DNA of 26,564 nucleotides from JBMNTP01 sp050945795 (lineage in GTDB: Bacteria > Bacillota > Clostridia > Christensenellales > MGBC116941), in the NCBI GenBank assembly GCA_050945795.1, contig JBMNTP010000028.1:1-26564 (forward strand), in the 5' to 3' direction. Made by a program: the position numbers and the translations under genes. Below the pieces are notes generated by a model, which searched no databases, was not told the DNA's origin, and saw nothing but the letters and a program-made list of their open reading frames with translations. Each line of letters begins with the position of its first letter. Position 1 is the stretch's first letter. Of the stretch, positions 5,429-13,591 are shown piece after piece.

Positions 5429-7099
5429 TTGATATACATTGAAAATGAGGCCGGCACAGGTGCGAACGGTGCAAGCGGTAAAGGAGCGGACGCCGAGTTT
5501 GTAGCGAGGGCGTACAGGCTTTTTTCAGAATTTTATGAGGGTACGAGGCGGTATCGTGAGAGGTGCGCTGAAAATGAGGAGTTTTGGAAGGGCAATCACT
5601 GGCATAATGCCGGAAAGAGCGGGCCGGGTGACCCGCAGCCGGTTACGCCTGTAATATTTAGCACTATTGAAAGCATGATGTCGGACATAATGGACAAGTA
5701 TCCGCAGGCTATCATAAGGGCGCAGCGACCGGAAGACGATGAGGCGGCGGCGGATATAAGCGCGGCGCTAGAACAGATTATGGAACAGCGCAATTACAGA
5801 AAGCTATATCGCGATAAGTGCAGGCAGGCGCTTATAAAGGGCGCGAGCGTTGTTGAGGTTTATTGGGATGCGGAGGCTAAGGGCTCTCTTGGTGAAGTGG
5901 GATTTAGGGCGGTAGACATAAAGAGGTTTCTTTGGGATACAAGTTGTTCTGAATTTCAAGAGGGCAGGGGCTGCTTTAAGTTCGGTTTTTATACCCGAGA
6001 GTGGATTGAGCAGAGGTATCCCGGCAAGGCAAAGGATATAAAGCGAGGCTGGTATGTCGATAGCGGCGACAGGCTTAAATATGACATTGGCGGAGAAGGC
6101 GACGCTTACGCGGATGGGGAGCTTATACTCGTTGCCGAGTATTGGTATAAGAAGCAGGCGGGGGTGCATATGGCGAGGATAGCCGGGGATACGCTGCTTT
6201 ACTCAAGCGAGCAAGAGCGGTCGCAGGGCATGTATGAGCACGGTTTATATCCGTTTGTAATTGAGCCGCTTTTTAGGTTTGAGGGAGAGCCTGTCGGGTT
6301 TGGTATGGTTGATGTATTTAAACCTTTACAGCAGCATTCGGACAGGCTTGATCAGATACTTATGCGAAACGCTTTGGCTTCGGGCAGGATGAAGATGTTT
6401 GTTTCAAGGGCCAGCGGCATAGACGAGGAGGCGCTCAAAAACTGGGAAAATGAGATGGTGTATGGCAACAGGGTTAGCGATGACGCTATAAGGTGGATAC
6501 AGCCGCAGCCTTTGCCGTCATATCTTTATACCTATATGACGGGCAAGCTTGAGCTTATAAAAAGCGAGAGCGGGCAGGGTGAGTTTATACGCGGGGAGGC
6601 GGCAAAAGGCGTTACCGCCGCCAGCGCTATTATGGCTTTACAAGAAAGCGGACTTAAGCGCAGCAGAATGATTATCGAGCAGCTACAAGACGGCCATATA
6701 GAGATAGTAAGGATGGCGCTTGAGGTTATGTGCGAGAACTATAAAGAGACAAGGATGTTTAGGCGGACTGAGGGCGGCGTCGCCAGTGTTGATTCGGGGC
6801 GGCTAAGCTACGCGGGGGATAGCGCCAATCGCATGATGGATTGGGATATAAAAATATCGGTTCAGCCGCACAATCCGTTTAGCGTATTACAGCATAATGA
6901 GTTAATGCTCCAAAGCATGAATATAGGCGCGCTTACGCCGGTGCAGGCGCTTGAGCTTATGATATTTGACGGAAAGGACAGAGTGCTGGAGAGGGCCCGT
7001 CAAAACGAGAGGGAAAGCATATTGCGATCGGCGCAACAAGAGCAGGCTGCGCCGGCAACGGCGGGGCCGGTTATGGAGGCGGCGGATGAGGGACGTTGA
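5429..7099 (+). CDS. Portal protein (podovirus/P22-like)
   Basis: The start is TTG at 5429, with a full AAGGAGGT 8 bases upstream (5413-5420). This gives 556 residues. The N-terminal part has a helical YRLFSEFYEGTRRYRERCAE segment followed by NEEFWKGNHW. The core shows PVIFSTIESMMSDIMDKYPQ, then EQIMEQRNYRKLYRDKCRQA and KGASVVEVYWD, as in short-tailed-phage portals. A glutamine-rich C-terminal tail includes the MLQSMNIGALTPVQALELM segment. The dodecameric portal is the DNA entry ring and the docking site for terminase and adaptor. It overlaps TerS by 14 bases and lies downstream of capsid, the reverse of the usual terminase-portal-scaffold-capsid order. Confidence 0.85.
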   Translation: MIYIENEAGTGANGASGKGADAEFVARAYRLFSEFYEGTRRYRERCAENEEFWKGNHWHNAGKSGPGDPQPVTPVIFSTIESMMSDIMDKYPQAIIRAQRPEDDEAAADISAALEQIMEQRNYRKLYRDKCRQALIKGASVVEVYWDAEAKGSLGEVGFRAVDIKRFLWDTSCSEFQEGRGCFKFGFYTREWIEQRYPGKAKDIKRGWYVDSGDRLKYDIGGEGDAYADGELILVAEYWYKKQAGVHMARIAGDTLLYSSEQERSQGMYEHGLYPFVIEPLFRFEGEPVGFGMVDVFKPLQQHSDRLDQILMRNALASGRMKMFVSRASGIDEEALKNWENEMVYGNRVSDDAIRWIQPQPLPSYLYTYMTGKLELIKSESGQGEFIRGEAAKGVTAASAIMALQESGLKRSRMIIEQLQDGHIEIVRMALEVMCENYKETRMFRRTEGGVASVDSGRLSYAGDSANRMMDWDIKISVQPHNPFSVLQHNELMLQSMNIGALTPVQALELMIFDGKDRVLERARQNERESILRSAQQEQAAPATAGPVMEAADEGR

Positions 7100-7466
7100 G
7101 AGGGTTATAAGGGGATGGAGCCTTGACGGGGCGAGCGAGGAAGAAATAGCCAAGGGGCTTGGCATAAGCGTTGTTACTCTTAAAAAAAAGTATGGCAGGG
7201 CGATGAAAAGCGCGTTTTTAGCTCGGGGTATGATGCTGGACGCGCTTTATGCTTTGGCATGCGGGTATGAGACGGAGGAGGAGCAGATTGTAAAGCCGAC
7301 AAAGCAGGATGGCGGCGAGGCGAGAGTTGAGAAGGTAAAAAAGCATGTGCCGCCGGCGCCTACCATACTTAAGTTTTTAGCCGAGGCGAGGCTGGGGTTT
7401 TCTGAAAATACCGATGTTCAGAGGCGGCCATTAAAGGTTTATTTTGGAGGGAAGGACGATGGATAG
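7086..7466 (+). CDS. Terminase small subunit (TerS)
   Basis: The start ATG at 7086 has GGAGG at 7075-7079 and lies inside the end of the portal gene. This gives 126 residues. The N-terminal third holds a helix-turn-helix (GWSLDGASEEEIAKGLGIS then VVTLKKKYGRAM), the DNA-recognition part of small terminases. A helix (AFLARGMMLDALYALACGYE), a charged EEEQIVKP...KVKKHVPP segment and a short FLAEARLGF region follow. TerS recognises viral DNA and feeds it to TerL, which follows directly with overlapping translation signals. Whether it binds a specific pac site or acts non-specifically is not visible; this matters for the gene-transfer hypothesis. Confidence 0.8.
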   Translation: MRDVERVIRGWSLDGASEEEIAKGLGISVVTLKKKYGRAMKSAFLARGMMLDALYALACGYETEEEQIVKPTKQDGGEARVEKVKKHVPPAPTILKFLAEARLGFSENTDVQRRPLKVYFGGKDDG

Positions 7467-8799
7467 CGCGGTTATAGGGTATACGCCGAGCCCTAAGCAG
7501 CTTATATTCCACGACAGCCGCGCCGATGAGGTGCTTTACGGCGGAGCGGCGGGAGGGGGCAAGAGCGTGGCTTGCGTTATGGACGCGCTGATGCGCTGCC
7601 TTGAGACGCCGGGCGTTGCGGCATATCTTTTCAGGCGCACTTATAGGGAGCTTGAGGATACGCTAGTTCCCATAGCCAGGAGCATGATTCCAAGAGAGGT
7701 TGGCAGGTATAATGCGTCTTCATACGATATGAGGCTGGTCAACGGCAGCGTTATGAGGTTTAGGCATTGCCAAAACGACGCCGACCGTTTTTTATATCAG
7801 GGCGCTGAAATTAACTACTTATATATAGATGAGCTGACGCATTTTAGCCGCGAGGTTTACGATTTCCTTAAGTCGAGGTTAAGGGCGGAGGTGTCACTTG
7901 GCATAAAGCCGTATGTAAGGTGCGCTTCAAATCCCGGCGGCGCGGGTCACGCCTGGGTTAAGCAGCATTTTGTTGATGCGGGGCAGCCGTTTGAAATATG
8001 CGGCGTTGACGTTAAGTCGTCTATAACCGGCAAGACGGCGAGAAGGACGGTTCAGTATATTCCGGCGCGGGTTTGCGATAATCCGCATATAGGAGAGGAT
8101 TATGTATTTGAGCTGGAGAACAAGCCGAGGGCGTTGCGCGATGCGTTGCTGCACGGACTGTGGACGGCGTTTGAAGGTCAGGTGTTTACCGAATGGAGGA
8201 ATGAGCATGAAAACCGGTTTTCAAGGGTATGGACGCATGTTATAGCGCCGTTTGAGGTGCCGAAATGGTGGACGAGGTATCGCAGTTTCGATTTTGGCTA
8301 CTCCCGGCCTTTCGCGGTACAGTGGTGGGCGGTTGATGGTGACGGGGTGGCTTATCTTTATAGGGAATGGTACGGTTGCACATCAAAGCCGGATGAGGGG
8401 CTAAGGATGCATCCGAGGGAAATTGCAAGGAATGTAAAAGAGGCGGAGCGCGCGCACGGCGAAAGCGATGTTATAGGCCTTGCCGATCCGAGCATATGGG
8501 ATGGCAGCAGGGGAGAGAGCATAGCCGAGCAGATGGCGGCGGAGGGCGTTTATTTTGTGCCGGGGGAAAACGACAGGCTCGCCGGCAAGATGCAATTCCA
8601 TTACCGGCTGGCGTTTGACGCAGAGGGCCGGCCAAAGCTTTATGTATTTGAAAACTGCCGGCATTTTATAAGGACGCTGCCGGCGCTCGCTTACGACGCT
8701 ATGAGGGCGGAGGATGTAGATACAAGGGGGGAGGATCACGCTTATGACGCGGCGCGATATTTCCTTATGGATAGGCCGATAAAGGGCGGCAAAAAGTGA
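7459..8799 (+). CDS. Terminase large subunit (TerL), ATPase-nuclease
   Basis: The start ATG at 7459 follows GGAGG by 8 bases, giving 446 residues. The N-terminal ATPase has Walker A GGAAGGGKS at about 28-36. FRRTYRELEDT is a likely arginine-finger or Q-motif region, Walker B is LYIDELTH, and CASNPGG is the coupling motif. The C-terminal RNase H-like nuclease shows FDFGYSRPFAVQWW (first acidic residue), GLADPSIWDGSRG (second) and DHAYDAARYFLM (third). All key residues appear intact, so DNA packaging should work. It overlaps the TerS stop by 8 bases. Confidence 0.93.
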   Translation: MDSAVIGYTPSPKQLIFHDSRADEVLYGGAAGGGKSVACVMDALMRCLETPGVAAYLFRRTYRELEDTLVPIARSMIPREVGRYNASSYDMRLVNGSVMRFRHCQNDADRFLYQGAEINYLYIDELTHFSREVYDFLKSRLRAEVSLGIKPYVRCASNPGGAGHAWVKQHFVDAGQPFEICGVDVKSSITGKTARRTVQYIPARVCDNPHIGEDYVFELENKPRALRDALLHGLWTAFEGQVFTEWRNEHENRFSRVWTHVIAPFEVPKWWTRYRSFDFGYSRPFAVQWWAVDGDGVAYLYREWYGCTSKPDEGLRMHPREIARNVKEAERAHGESDVIGLADPSIWDGSRGESIAEQMAAEGVYFVPGENDRLAGKMQFHYRLAFDAEGRPKLYVFENCRHFIRTLPALAYDAMRAEDVDTRGEDHAYDAARYFLMDRPIKGGKK

Positions 8800-8812
8800 G
8801 GAGGAGAGTTGT

Positions 8813-9352
8813 TTGAATTTACGCGAGCTTATATGCCGCGCGCTTATGTTGGCGCGGCGGGACAGGACAAGCGAGGATATTGAGGATTTTATAAACGAAG
8901 ACGACGGTGTTGATGTGGCGGCTTTTATCAATGATGCGGCGGCAATTGTATATAGAGAAAACTGGCGGCCGCTTAAGGTGGAGCTGATGACGCCGGAAAA
9001 TGGGTACGTATACCCTGACGCTGTTTCTATTGACAGAATTGAGACGGAGGGCGGCGCTATGCTGCGGTTTGAGGCGGGAGCGGAGGGTATACGCGTGTTT
9101 GGCGCAGCCGGGCAGGTGCGGGTTTATTACAGGTATATGCCGCCGGATTTAAGTGATGATGAGGACGAGCCGCTTTTTCCTAAGTTCGCACACAGTTGCC
9201 TTTGCGATTATGCAGCATACGCCATATCTAATGTTGGCGAGAGGGCGGCTATACGCGGGGAGTCGCATATGATGGATTTTGAAAGAAAGCGGGCATTGAT
9301 ACCGAGAAACGATGTTTTAGGCGCTGCCTTTATAAATAAGTATACGATTTAA
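8813..9352 (+). CDS. Head-tail adaptor / connector (gp4-like), putative
   Basis: The start TTG at 8813 has GAGGAG at 8801-8806, giving 179 residues. The N-terminal helices (LRELICRALMLARRDRTSED, then DVAAFINDAAAIVYRENW) are followed by a beta-rich middle (GYVYPDAVSIDRIE, QVRVYYRYMPPDL). A helical C-terminal part has FAHSCLCDYAAYAISNVGER. Position between TerL and the tail-hub gene and a mixed alpha/beta fold fit the adaptor that docks below the portal in short-tailed phages (P22 gp4, T7 gp11 role). The family is inferred from position and shape, not from a diagnostic motif. Confidence 0.6.
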   Translation: MNLRELICRALMLARRDRTSEDIEDFINEDDGVDVAAFINDAAAIVYRENWRPLKVELMTPENGYVYPDAVSIDRIETEGGAMLRFEAGAEGIRVFGAAGQVRVYYRYMPPDLSDDEDEPLFPKFAHSCLCDYAAYAISNVGERAAIRGESHMMDFERKRALIPRNDVLGAAFINKYTI

Positions 9353-9365
9353 AGGGGGGAGGAGT

Positions 9366-11039
9366 TTGGCTGTTATTAATTTTGGGCCGTTTAGCGGCAT
9401 TAACCAATCGGTAGCGCCGGAGTATATAAAAAGCGGGGAGGCGGCGTCGGCCGAGAATGTCGAGTGCCGTGACGGGGTGCTTAAGACTTTCCCCGGCAGC
9501 GTTGTAGCGGCGGGGTTTCAGTCTATAAATATTGGTGGAGACGAGCCGGCGCTTAAGGTGGAGTGGATTAAAAATGTTTTTCCGCTGCAAGGCAATATAT
9601 GGAACACCAAGTCATTGCTAGCGCATGTAGTCAACCGCGACGATAGGAGGTCGTATATACTTTGGCGCTGGAATTTATCTAGCGGGGGATGGCATGTGGC
9701 GTGGCGTCAGGATGACGGCTTTGACCCCGCAACAGGACTTTATAGCGAGCAGGATTTCTTTGACTTCGCTTTTTATCAGGACGAGGGGCAGCCGGCGGTT
9801 ATATTGTGCGGTACAAAGTATATTGTGTTAAGGCAAGCATCACAGGCCGGATTTAGCGCGACGGAATATCCGCTGCCTTCGAGCATAGAGGTTTCGGCGG
9901 GGCGGGAGGTGACGGCGGTTGTTTCAAGGAAGGACAGGATTTTTATATCGCACGGCAATTCGGTATATTATTCGCATCCGTTTTCCTGCACAGATTTTTC
10001 CATAGGCTCTACGCCGGGGGCGGGCGGAGGAGAAATAAAGCTGCCGGAGGAGGGCGGCGGCATACTCTCCATGCGCGATTACAACGATTCTTTGGTAATA
10101 ATACGCCAAAACGGTATATATGTGCTCTATGGCAGCACTCCGACAAGTTTTGAAACGGCGCGGCTACCGGTAAACATACAGCCAATGTCGGGGCGAAATG
10201 GCGTTGTATGTGAGGGGCTGATGTATATAGCGGCGAAAACCGGTATCGCGTATTTTGACGGCGTTAAGGCTGAGCTTATTCCGGCAAACTTCAGGCTTAA
10301 GCGGTTTTGGGACGATATGAGCGCGACGAGTGAGCCTAAGATTGAGCTGCTTGAAAAGACAATGGCAAGAAGATCGAGGGACGCAATATTCCTTTTTGAC
10401 AATAGGCTTTATATGCCTTGTCAGCAGAGCCGAAGATTGCCGGTCGGCGACGTTGTATTTATGGACATGGAAAACTATATGGTGGTTTTTGATATAAGGA
10501 GGCAGGAGTTTGAGGTTCTTCACGCCAAGACGCTAAACGCACAGAGTATATTTGCTTTTGATGATGAGATTTTTACCGGAACAAGGCAAAAGCTACATTA
10601 TGTTCCCGGGCCGTATAAGCCGGTTATAACTTCAAGCGAGGTTATTATGCCGCCGCATATATCGATTCTTGGAGAACCGGAGGGAGAAGGCTTTTTTGAG
10701 AGAGGATGGGAAAAACAAATAGAGGTAAAGGCAGCATGGGAGAGCGGCATAATAGGTGCCGGCAGCGGAAATATCGTTAAGACGCAGGAGAAGATAAGGC
10801 TGTTTGGCAGATGCGTGGCGGCGCAGGGCGGTGCCGGTCGGCTTTTTGTTACGCTAAGGACATGGCAAGGAAAGCTTAAGGAAAAGACGCGGGCGACTGA
10901 AATAGGCGCTTATAACCGCGAGAAAATCCTTGATATACCCGGACGCGGTAAAAGATTTCAGCTAGTTATAAGCAACAAGGGGGGCGGCGTTTTTGAGCTG
11001 TCATCAATACAGGTTCAGACCGGAGAGGCGGAAGACTGA
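9366..11039 (+). CDS. Tail hub / stabilisation protein (P22 gp10-like, T7 gp12-like)
   Basis: The TTG start at 9366 follows a long AAAGGGGGGAGGAG, giving 557 residues. The N terminus (INFGPFSGINQSVAPEYIKSGEAASAENVE) is typical of the hub family, where the protein begins with a short strand and 'genes-with-origin' list motifs. Repeated beta blades follow (VVSRKDRIFISHGNSVYYSH, DYNDSLVIIRQNGIYVLYGS, GVVCEGLMYIAAKTGIAYF, FAFDDEIFTGTRQKLHYV), consistent with a beta-propeller tail nozzle. Such proteins close the head-tail channel in podoviruses. It is joined to the next gene by a TGATG overlap. Its presence, with no tape-measure or tube gene, is the best evidence for a short tail. Confidence 0.75.
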   Translation: MAVINFGPFSGINQSVAPEYIKSGEAASAENVECRDGVLKTFPGSVVAAGFQSINIGGDEPALKVEWIKNVFPLQGNIWNTKSLLAHVVNRDDRRSYILWRWNLSSGGWHVAWRQDDGFDPATGLYSEQDFFDFAFYQDEGQPAVILCGTKYIVLRQASQAGFSATEYPLPSSIEVSAGREVTAVVSRKDRIFISHGNSVYYSHPFSCTDFSIGSTPGAGGGEIKLPEEGGGILSMRDYNDSLVIIRQNGIYVLYGSTPTSFETARLPVNIQPMSGRNGVVCEGLMYIAAKTGIAYFDGVKAELIPANFRLKRFWDDMSATSEPKIELLEKTMARRSRDAIFLFDNRLYMPCQQSRRLPVGDVVFMDMENYMVVFDIRRQEFEVLHAKTLNAQSIFAFDDEIFTGTRQKLHYVPGPYKPVITSSEVIMPPHISILGEPEGEGFFERGWEKQIEVKAAWESGIIGAGSGNIVKTQEKIRLFGRCVAAQGGAGRLFVTLRTWQGKLKEKTRATEIGAYNREKILDIPGRGKRFQLVISNKGGGVFELSSIQVQTGEAED

Positions 11040-11545
11040 TGGCTATAAAAGAGGTAAGGCAGATATTTAAGACATTCGCGCCGCAGACGGTAAAGCAATA
11101 TGAGGATACGCTGGAGATAGCCAAGATAAACGACAATTTTAGGACGGTTGACGGCAGGATTAAGGAGCTTGAACAGGGTTTAGGTGCGCTTGATAGTAGG
11201 CTTAGTGATATGGATAAGGGCATGAAGCTGCTGTTTTCGGGATCCTGGGCGTCGGGGAGTATTGTGGCGCCCGGCTTTAAGGATTTTGACATATTCAGGA
11301 TAACGGTTGCTGATATCGGTACGCCGATGATAGGCTGGCGCAACAATTCACGTAGCGAGCTGCGCGCTTATTGTATGTATGCTTCGGGAATCGCCGGCAA
11401 TGATCCCAGCATGGTTTTAAATATGCTGACTAACGGCGATACGATTACATTGACAATCAGGCGGCGCATGTCGCATGTAGCGAATGATCTACACGGAGTG
11501 TCATATACCGATATGGCGGTCACCGGCATATGGGGGGTGATGTGA
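11039..11545 (+). CDS. Short tail-tip / receptor-binding-type protein
   Basis: The ATG overlaps the hub stop (TGATG). The 168-residue protein has an N-terminal helical adaptor (VRQIFKTFAPQTVKQYEDTL), then a predicted coiled coil (IKELEQGLGALDSRLSDMDKG, about 38-60). A compact beta domain begins LFSGSWASGSIVAPGFKDFD and ends GVSYTDMAVTGIWG. This GSWASGSI...GTPMIGWR type of C-terminal domain recurs in Firmicutes phage tail proteins. Trimerisation through the coiled coil and surface binding by the beta domain are likely roles. It is much shorter than usual tail fibres or spikes, and no enzymatic motif is visible. Confidence 0.55.
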   Translation: MAIKEVRQIFKTFAPQTVKQYEDTLEIAKINDNFRTVDGRIKELEQGLGALDSRLSDMDKGMKLLFSGSWASGSIVAPGFKDFDIFRITVADIGTPMIGWRNNSRSELRAYCMYASGIAGNDPSMVLNMLTNGDTITLTIRRRMSHVANDLHGVSYTDMAVTGIWGVM

Positions 11546-11547
11546 GC

Positions 11548-11922
11548 ATGAAGGTGAAGTTTGATGAGCGCGGCTATGTGGAAGGTTTTGCCGACGTCGG
11601 CTTTGATATGGAGGGGGCGGTTGATTATAACGGCGAAATACCTGACGGATTTGACGCTGTGACATGCAGATGGTATCGCATGGAAAATGGAAAGCTGGTG
11701 CTTGATAAGGAAATGAAGGAGCGCTGTTTACACAAGGCGGCGCTTATGGAGGAGCTTGAGGGGCTGTATTCGTGGTTTGGCGAATATGACAGCCAGGTGA
11801 TGCAGTTTTGGCGGGAACAAAGGATGGGCGGCGAGTATGACAAGGATATACAGCTGCTTGATGCTAAGGCAAGGGAGAATCAATTGCGCATAAGAAAAAT
11901 AAAGGAAGAAGGTGGGCTTTAA
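11548..11922 (+). CDS. Small phage tail-associated protein (tail fibre assembly-like)
   Basis: The chosen ATG at 11548 lies about 10 bases after a G-run; a GTG at 11542 is also possible. The 124-residue protein begins with a beta segment (MKVKFDERGYVEGFADVG, DYNGEIPDGFDA, RWYRMENGKLVLDKE). A helical C-terminal half (LMEELEGLYSWFGEYDSQVM, KDIQLLDAKARENQLRIRKI) follows. This 'short beta N-term, then LYSWF..YD.QV...R' layout is common in small proteins next to tail fibre genes in Firmicutes phages. They may be virion parts or folding chaperones. No experimental role is known to me. It ends TAATG, overlapping the next gene. Confidence 0.5.
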   Translation: MKVKFDERGYVEGFADVGFDMEGAVDYNGEIPDGFDAVTCRWYRMENGKLVLDKEMKERCLHKAALMEELEGLYSWFGEYDSQVMQFWREQRMGGEYDKDIQLLDAKARENQLRIRKIKEEGGL

Positions 11923-12704
11923 TGGCACAGAGCCAATATTACGGAAGCAGGGGCGGCAACGTTAAGGATATGCAAAACAAGCTTAATTCTTACGGAGCGT
12001 CCTTAAAGGTGGATGGTATATGGGGACCCAAAACCGAGGCGGCGTATCAAAAACATGGATTGGCGGGGGATACGCTAAAGACTAAGCCGATGGACGCTAT
12101 AGATGCGTTTCGGCAGGGCGGGCTTAATATACCCGAAGGCGTTAAGCTACAAAGCGAGCCGGCTATTGATGAGAGCACGTTTAAAAAAGAGGCGGAGGAT
12201 AGGTATAACCCTTATTACGACAAAGCCGGAGAAAGGCTTATGGAGTATTATGCGCAGGCGCTGGCGGAGGCGGCTGACGGGGCGATATCAAGAGGCATGG
12301 CGCGTTCGACATATTTTGATGAGATGCAGAACAGCTTGCGCTCAAGGCGCGCGTCGGAGCTGAGCGAAAACGAAAGGAGCAGGGCATCGCAAATTGCTGA
12401 GGCGATAGCCGGATTAAGGAGTCAGGCACAAGAGCAGATAAGGATGGTTCAAGAATATAACAACAGGCTGCTTATGCAGCTTTATGAGCTGGAGCAGCAG
12501 CGGCTTAAGGCGTTGGCGGCATCAAAATCGGGCGGGAGGTCGGGCAGGAAGTCGTCTGCTAAAAAGGATGAGAAGAGCGAAGCGATGGCACCTAAAGCCA
12601 AGTCCATGAGCCAGACCGCCCAGCTTGGTAGCTGGGCAGCATCGGCCGGCAAGACGAATATGCAACAGCAGCTTGCCAATTGGTTGGGTGCTTTTAATTA
12701 CTGA
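11922..12704 (+). CDS. Virion-associated protein with N-terminal peptidoglycan-binding domain
   Basis: The ATG overlaps the previous stop (TAATG). The 260-residue protein starts with a PG_binding_1-type unit at about residues 8-47 (GNVKDMQNKLNSYGASLKVD then GIWGPKTEAAYQKHGL). There is no signal peptide and no muralytic domain, so it is not a standard endolysin. A long helical region follows (ESTFKKEAEDRYNPYYDK; about 150 residues rich in A, E, Q and R). The tail is basic and Ser/Lys-rich (SGGRSGRKSSAKKDEKS) before a short hydrophobic end (LANWLGAFNY). Position after the tail genes suggests an ejection (pilot) protein that grips the wall during DNA entry. This is inference, and a wall-anchoring tail needle is an alternative. 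Confidence 0.6.
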   Translation: MAQSQYYGSRGGNVKDMQNKLNSYGASLKVDGIWGPKTEAAYQKHGLAGDTLKTKPMDAIDAFRQGGLNIPEGVKLQSEPAIDESTFKKEAEDRYNPYYDKAGERLMEYYAQALAEAADGAISRGMARSTYFDEMQNSLRSRRASELSENERSRASQIAEAIAGLRSQAQEQIRMVQEYNNRLLMQLYELEQQRLKALAASKSGGRSGRKSSAKKDEKSEAMAPKAKSMSQTAQLGSWAASAGKTNMQQQLANWLGAFNY

Positions 12705-12710
12705 AGGATT

Positions 12711-12833
12711 TTAGAATTTGTCCACGTTCATGTCGGATTGGGAGCCGGAGTTCATGCCTGTTTTCCTCATGTCTGACGATGCTGAAGCTGTTACAGAGCT
12801 TTTTCTTTCTTTTCGCTTCTTCTTGTTTTTCAT
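12711..12833 (-). CDS. Small basic protein (40 aa), antisense to the phage operon
   Basis: On the minus strand, an ATG at 12833 is preceded 6 bases away by a near-perfect ribosome binding site, TGGAGGTGATAATT. The ORF ends TAA at 12711. The product starts MKNKKKRKERKSS and continues with Ser/Met/Asn-rich sequence ending SDMNVDKF. The ribosome binding site is the best in the region, which argues for a real gene despite its length. It faces the tail operon's end and lies only 6 bases past the 12704 stop. No promoter is clear and I recognise no family. It could be a moron, a nucleic-acid-binding peptide or a leftover host gene. Confidence 0.55.
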   Translation of the reverse strand: MKNKKKRKERKSSVTASASSDMRKTGMNSGSQSDMNVDKF

Positions 12834-13175
12834 AATTATCACCTCCAATTATAGATTGCCCCAAAACGCTTAAATCTTCCGAAAAAATGGCGATTCAAGA
12901 TGCGATGCGGCAAGCATTTTTTGGTGGTGTTTTTATAGGTATAAAAGCCGCTCCGATTAAAGCGATTGTTTTACTACGTTTTTTAACGAAAGCGAATATT
13001 GGCGGAGGGGCGGCAGAACCTTTTTAAACACTTTGAATACAAATAATAATATACAATGCAAAAGAGTAATAAAGCGTATGAGCTTTAAGTACACGGGCGG
13101 AATAACATGAAAGGATAAAACTACGCCGCTAGAACATGCCTAAAAACGGATCCAATATAGACAGGGTGCATTTAG
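12834..13175. other. Low-coding stretch inside the phage operon
   Basis: The region between the tail and lysis genes contains no strong gene. One plus-strand ORF at 12887-13027 (MAIQDAMRQAFFGGVFIG... ending AAEPF, 46 residues, one hydrophobic segment) lacks a ribosome binding site. The A/T-rich part at 13021-13080 holds no well-spaced promoter. It may be the scar of a lost gene, possibly where an endolysin or tail gene stood. Confidence 0.4.
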
Positions 13176-13295
13176 GTGTTGGCAGACGGCCGGAACAGCT
13201 TGTGGCTCTTTGGTAAGCTGCGGCAGACGGATTATACCGGCATGTCGGGCGGCGAATGGGGGTTTATATATGGAGTTAAGGATAGCTGCTCTTGA
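13176..13295 (+). CDS. Possible small ORF (39 aa) before the XhlA-like gene
   Basis: A GTG at 13176 follows directly after a TAG; AGGGTG lies about 8 bases upstream. The product begins VLADGRNSLWLFGKLRQTDY and continues TGMSGGEWGFIYG, a protein-like composition. It overlaps the start of the next gene by 26 bases. It may be a true small gene or the 3' end of a degraded tail gene. Confidence is low because only length, start and composition support it. Confidence 0.25.
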   Translation: MLADGRNSLWLFGKLRQTDYTGMSGGEWGFIYGVKDSCS

Positions 13296-13578
13296 AGCGG
13301 ATGTGTCGGCTCAATATTCTGACATAAAGGCTATCGGGAGAGAAATTAGAGATATGAAAAACCGCATTGAAAAACAGGACGATATTCTAAGGCAGCTACA
13401 GGCTATGAATGCGAATATTGCTGTTATAAGCGAGCAGATTAAATCGCTCGGTGAGGATATGAAGGAAACAAAACTATGGAGGGCGGCCATTGACGAGCGC
13501 CCGAGGCAGCGCTGGGATGTTGTTATAGCATCGATTGTAAGCGCGATTGTTGGCTACATAATGGCTGTACTTTTTTGA
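13270..13578 (+). CDS. XhlA-like lysis accessory protein (coiled coil + C-terminal membrane helix)
   Basis: The chosen ATG at 13270 has GGGGG at 13258-13262, giving 102 residues. A long amphipathic helix (ELRIAALEADVSAQYSDIK through DILRQLQAMNANIAVISEQI) is followed by WRAAIDERPRQRWD. A C-terminal transmembrane segment (VVIASIVSAIVGYIMAVLF) completes the protein. This layout matches the haemolysin XhlA family, which in PBSX works with holin and amidase to lyse cells. The holin gene begins 13 bases downstream. In-frame starts further upstream would remove the good start context, so 13270 is preferred. Confidence 0.7.
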   Translation: MELRIAALEADVSAQYSDIKAIGREIRDMKNRIEKQDDILRQLQAMNANIAVISEQIKSLGEDMKETKLWRAAIDERPRQRWDVVIASIVSAIVGYIMAVLF

Positions 13579-13591
13579 AAGGAGAAAAGTT

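Noticed and set aside
12887..13027. Small hydrophobic ORF (46 residues) as a second holin
   Set aside because: No ribosome binding site, unusual composition, and a well-supported holin exists at 13592.
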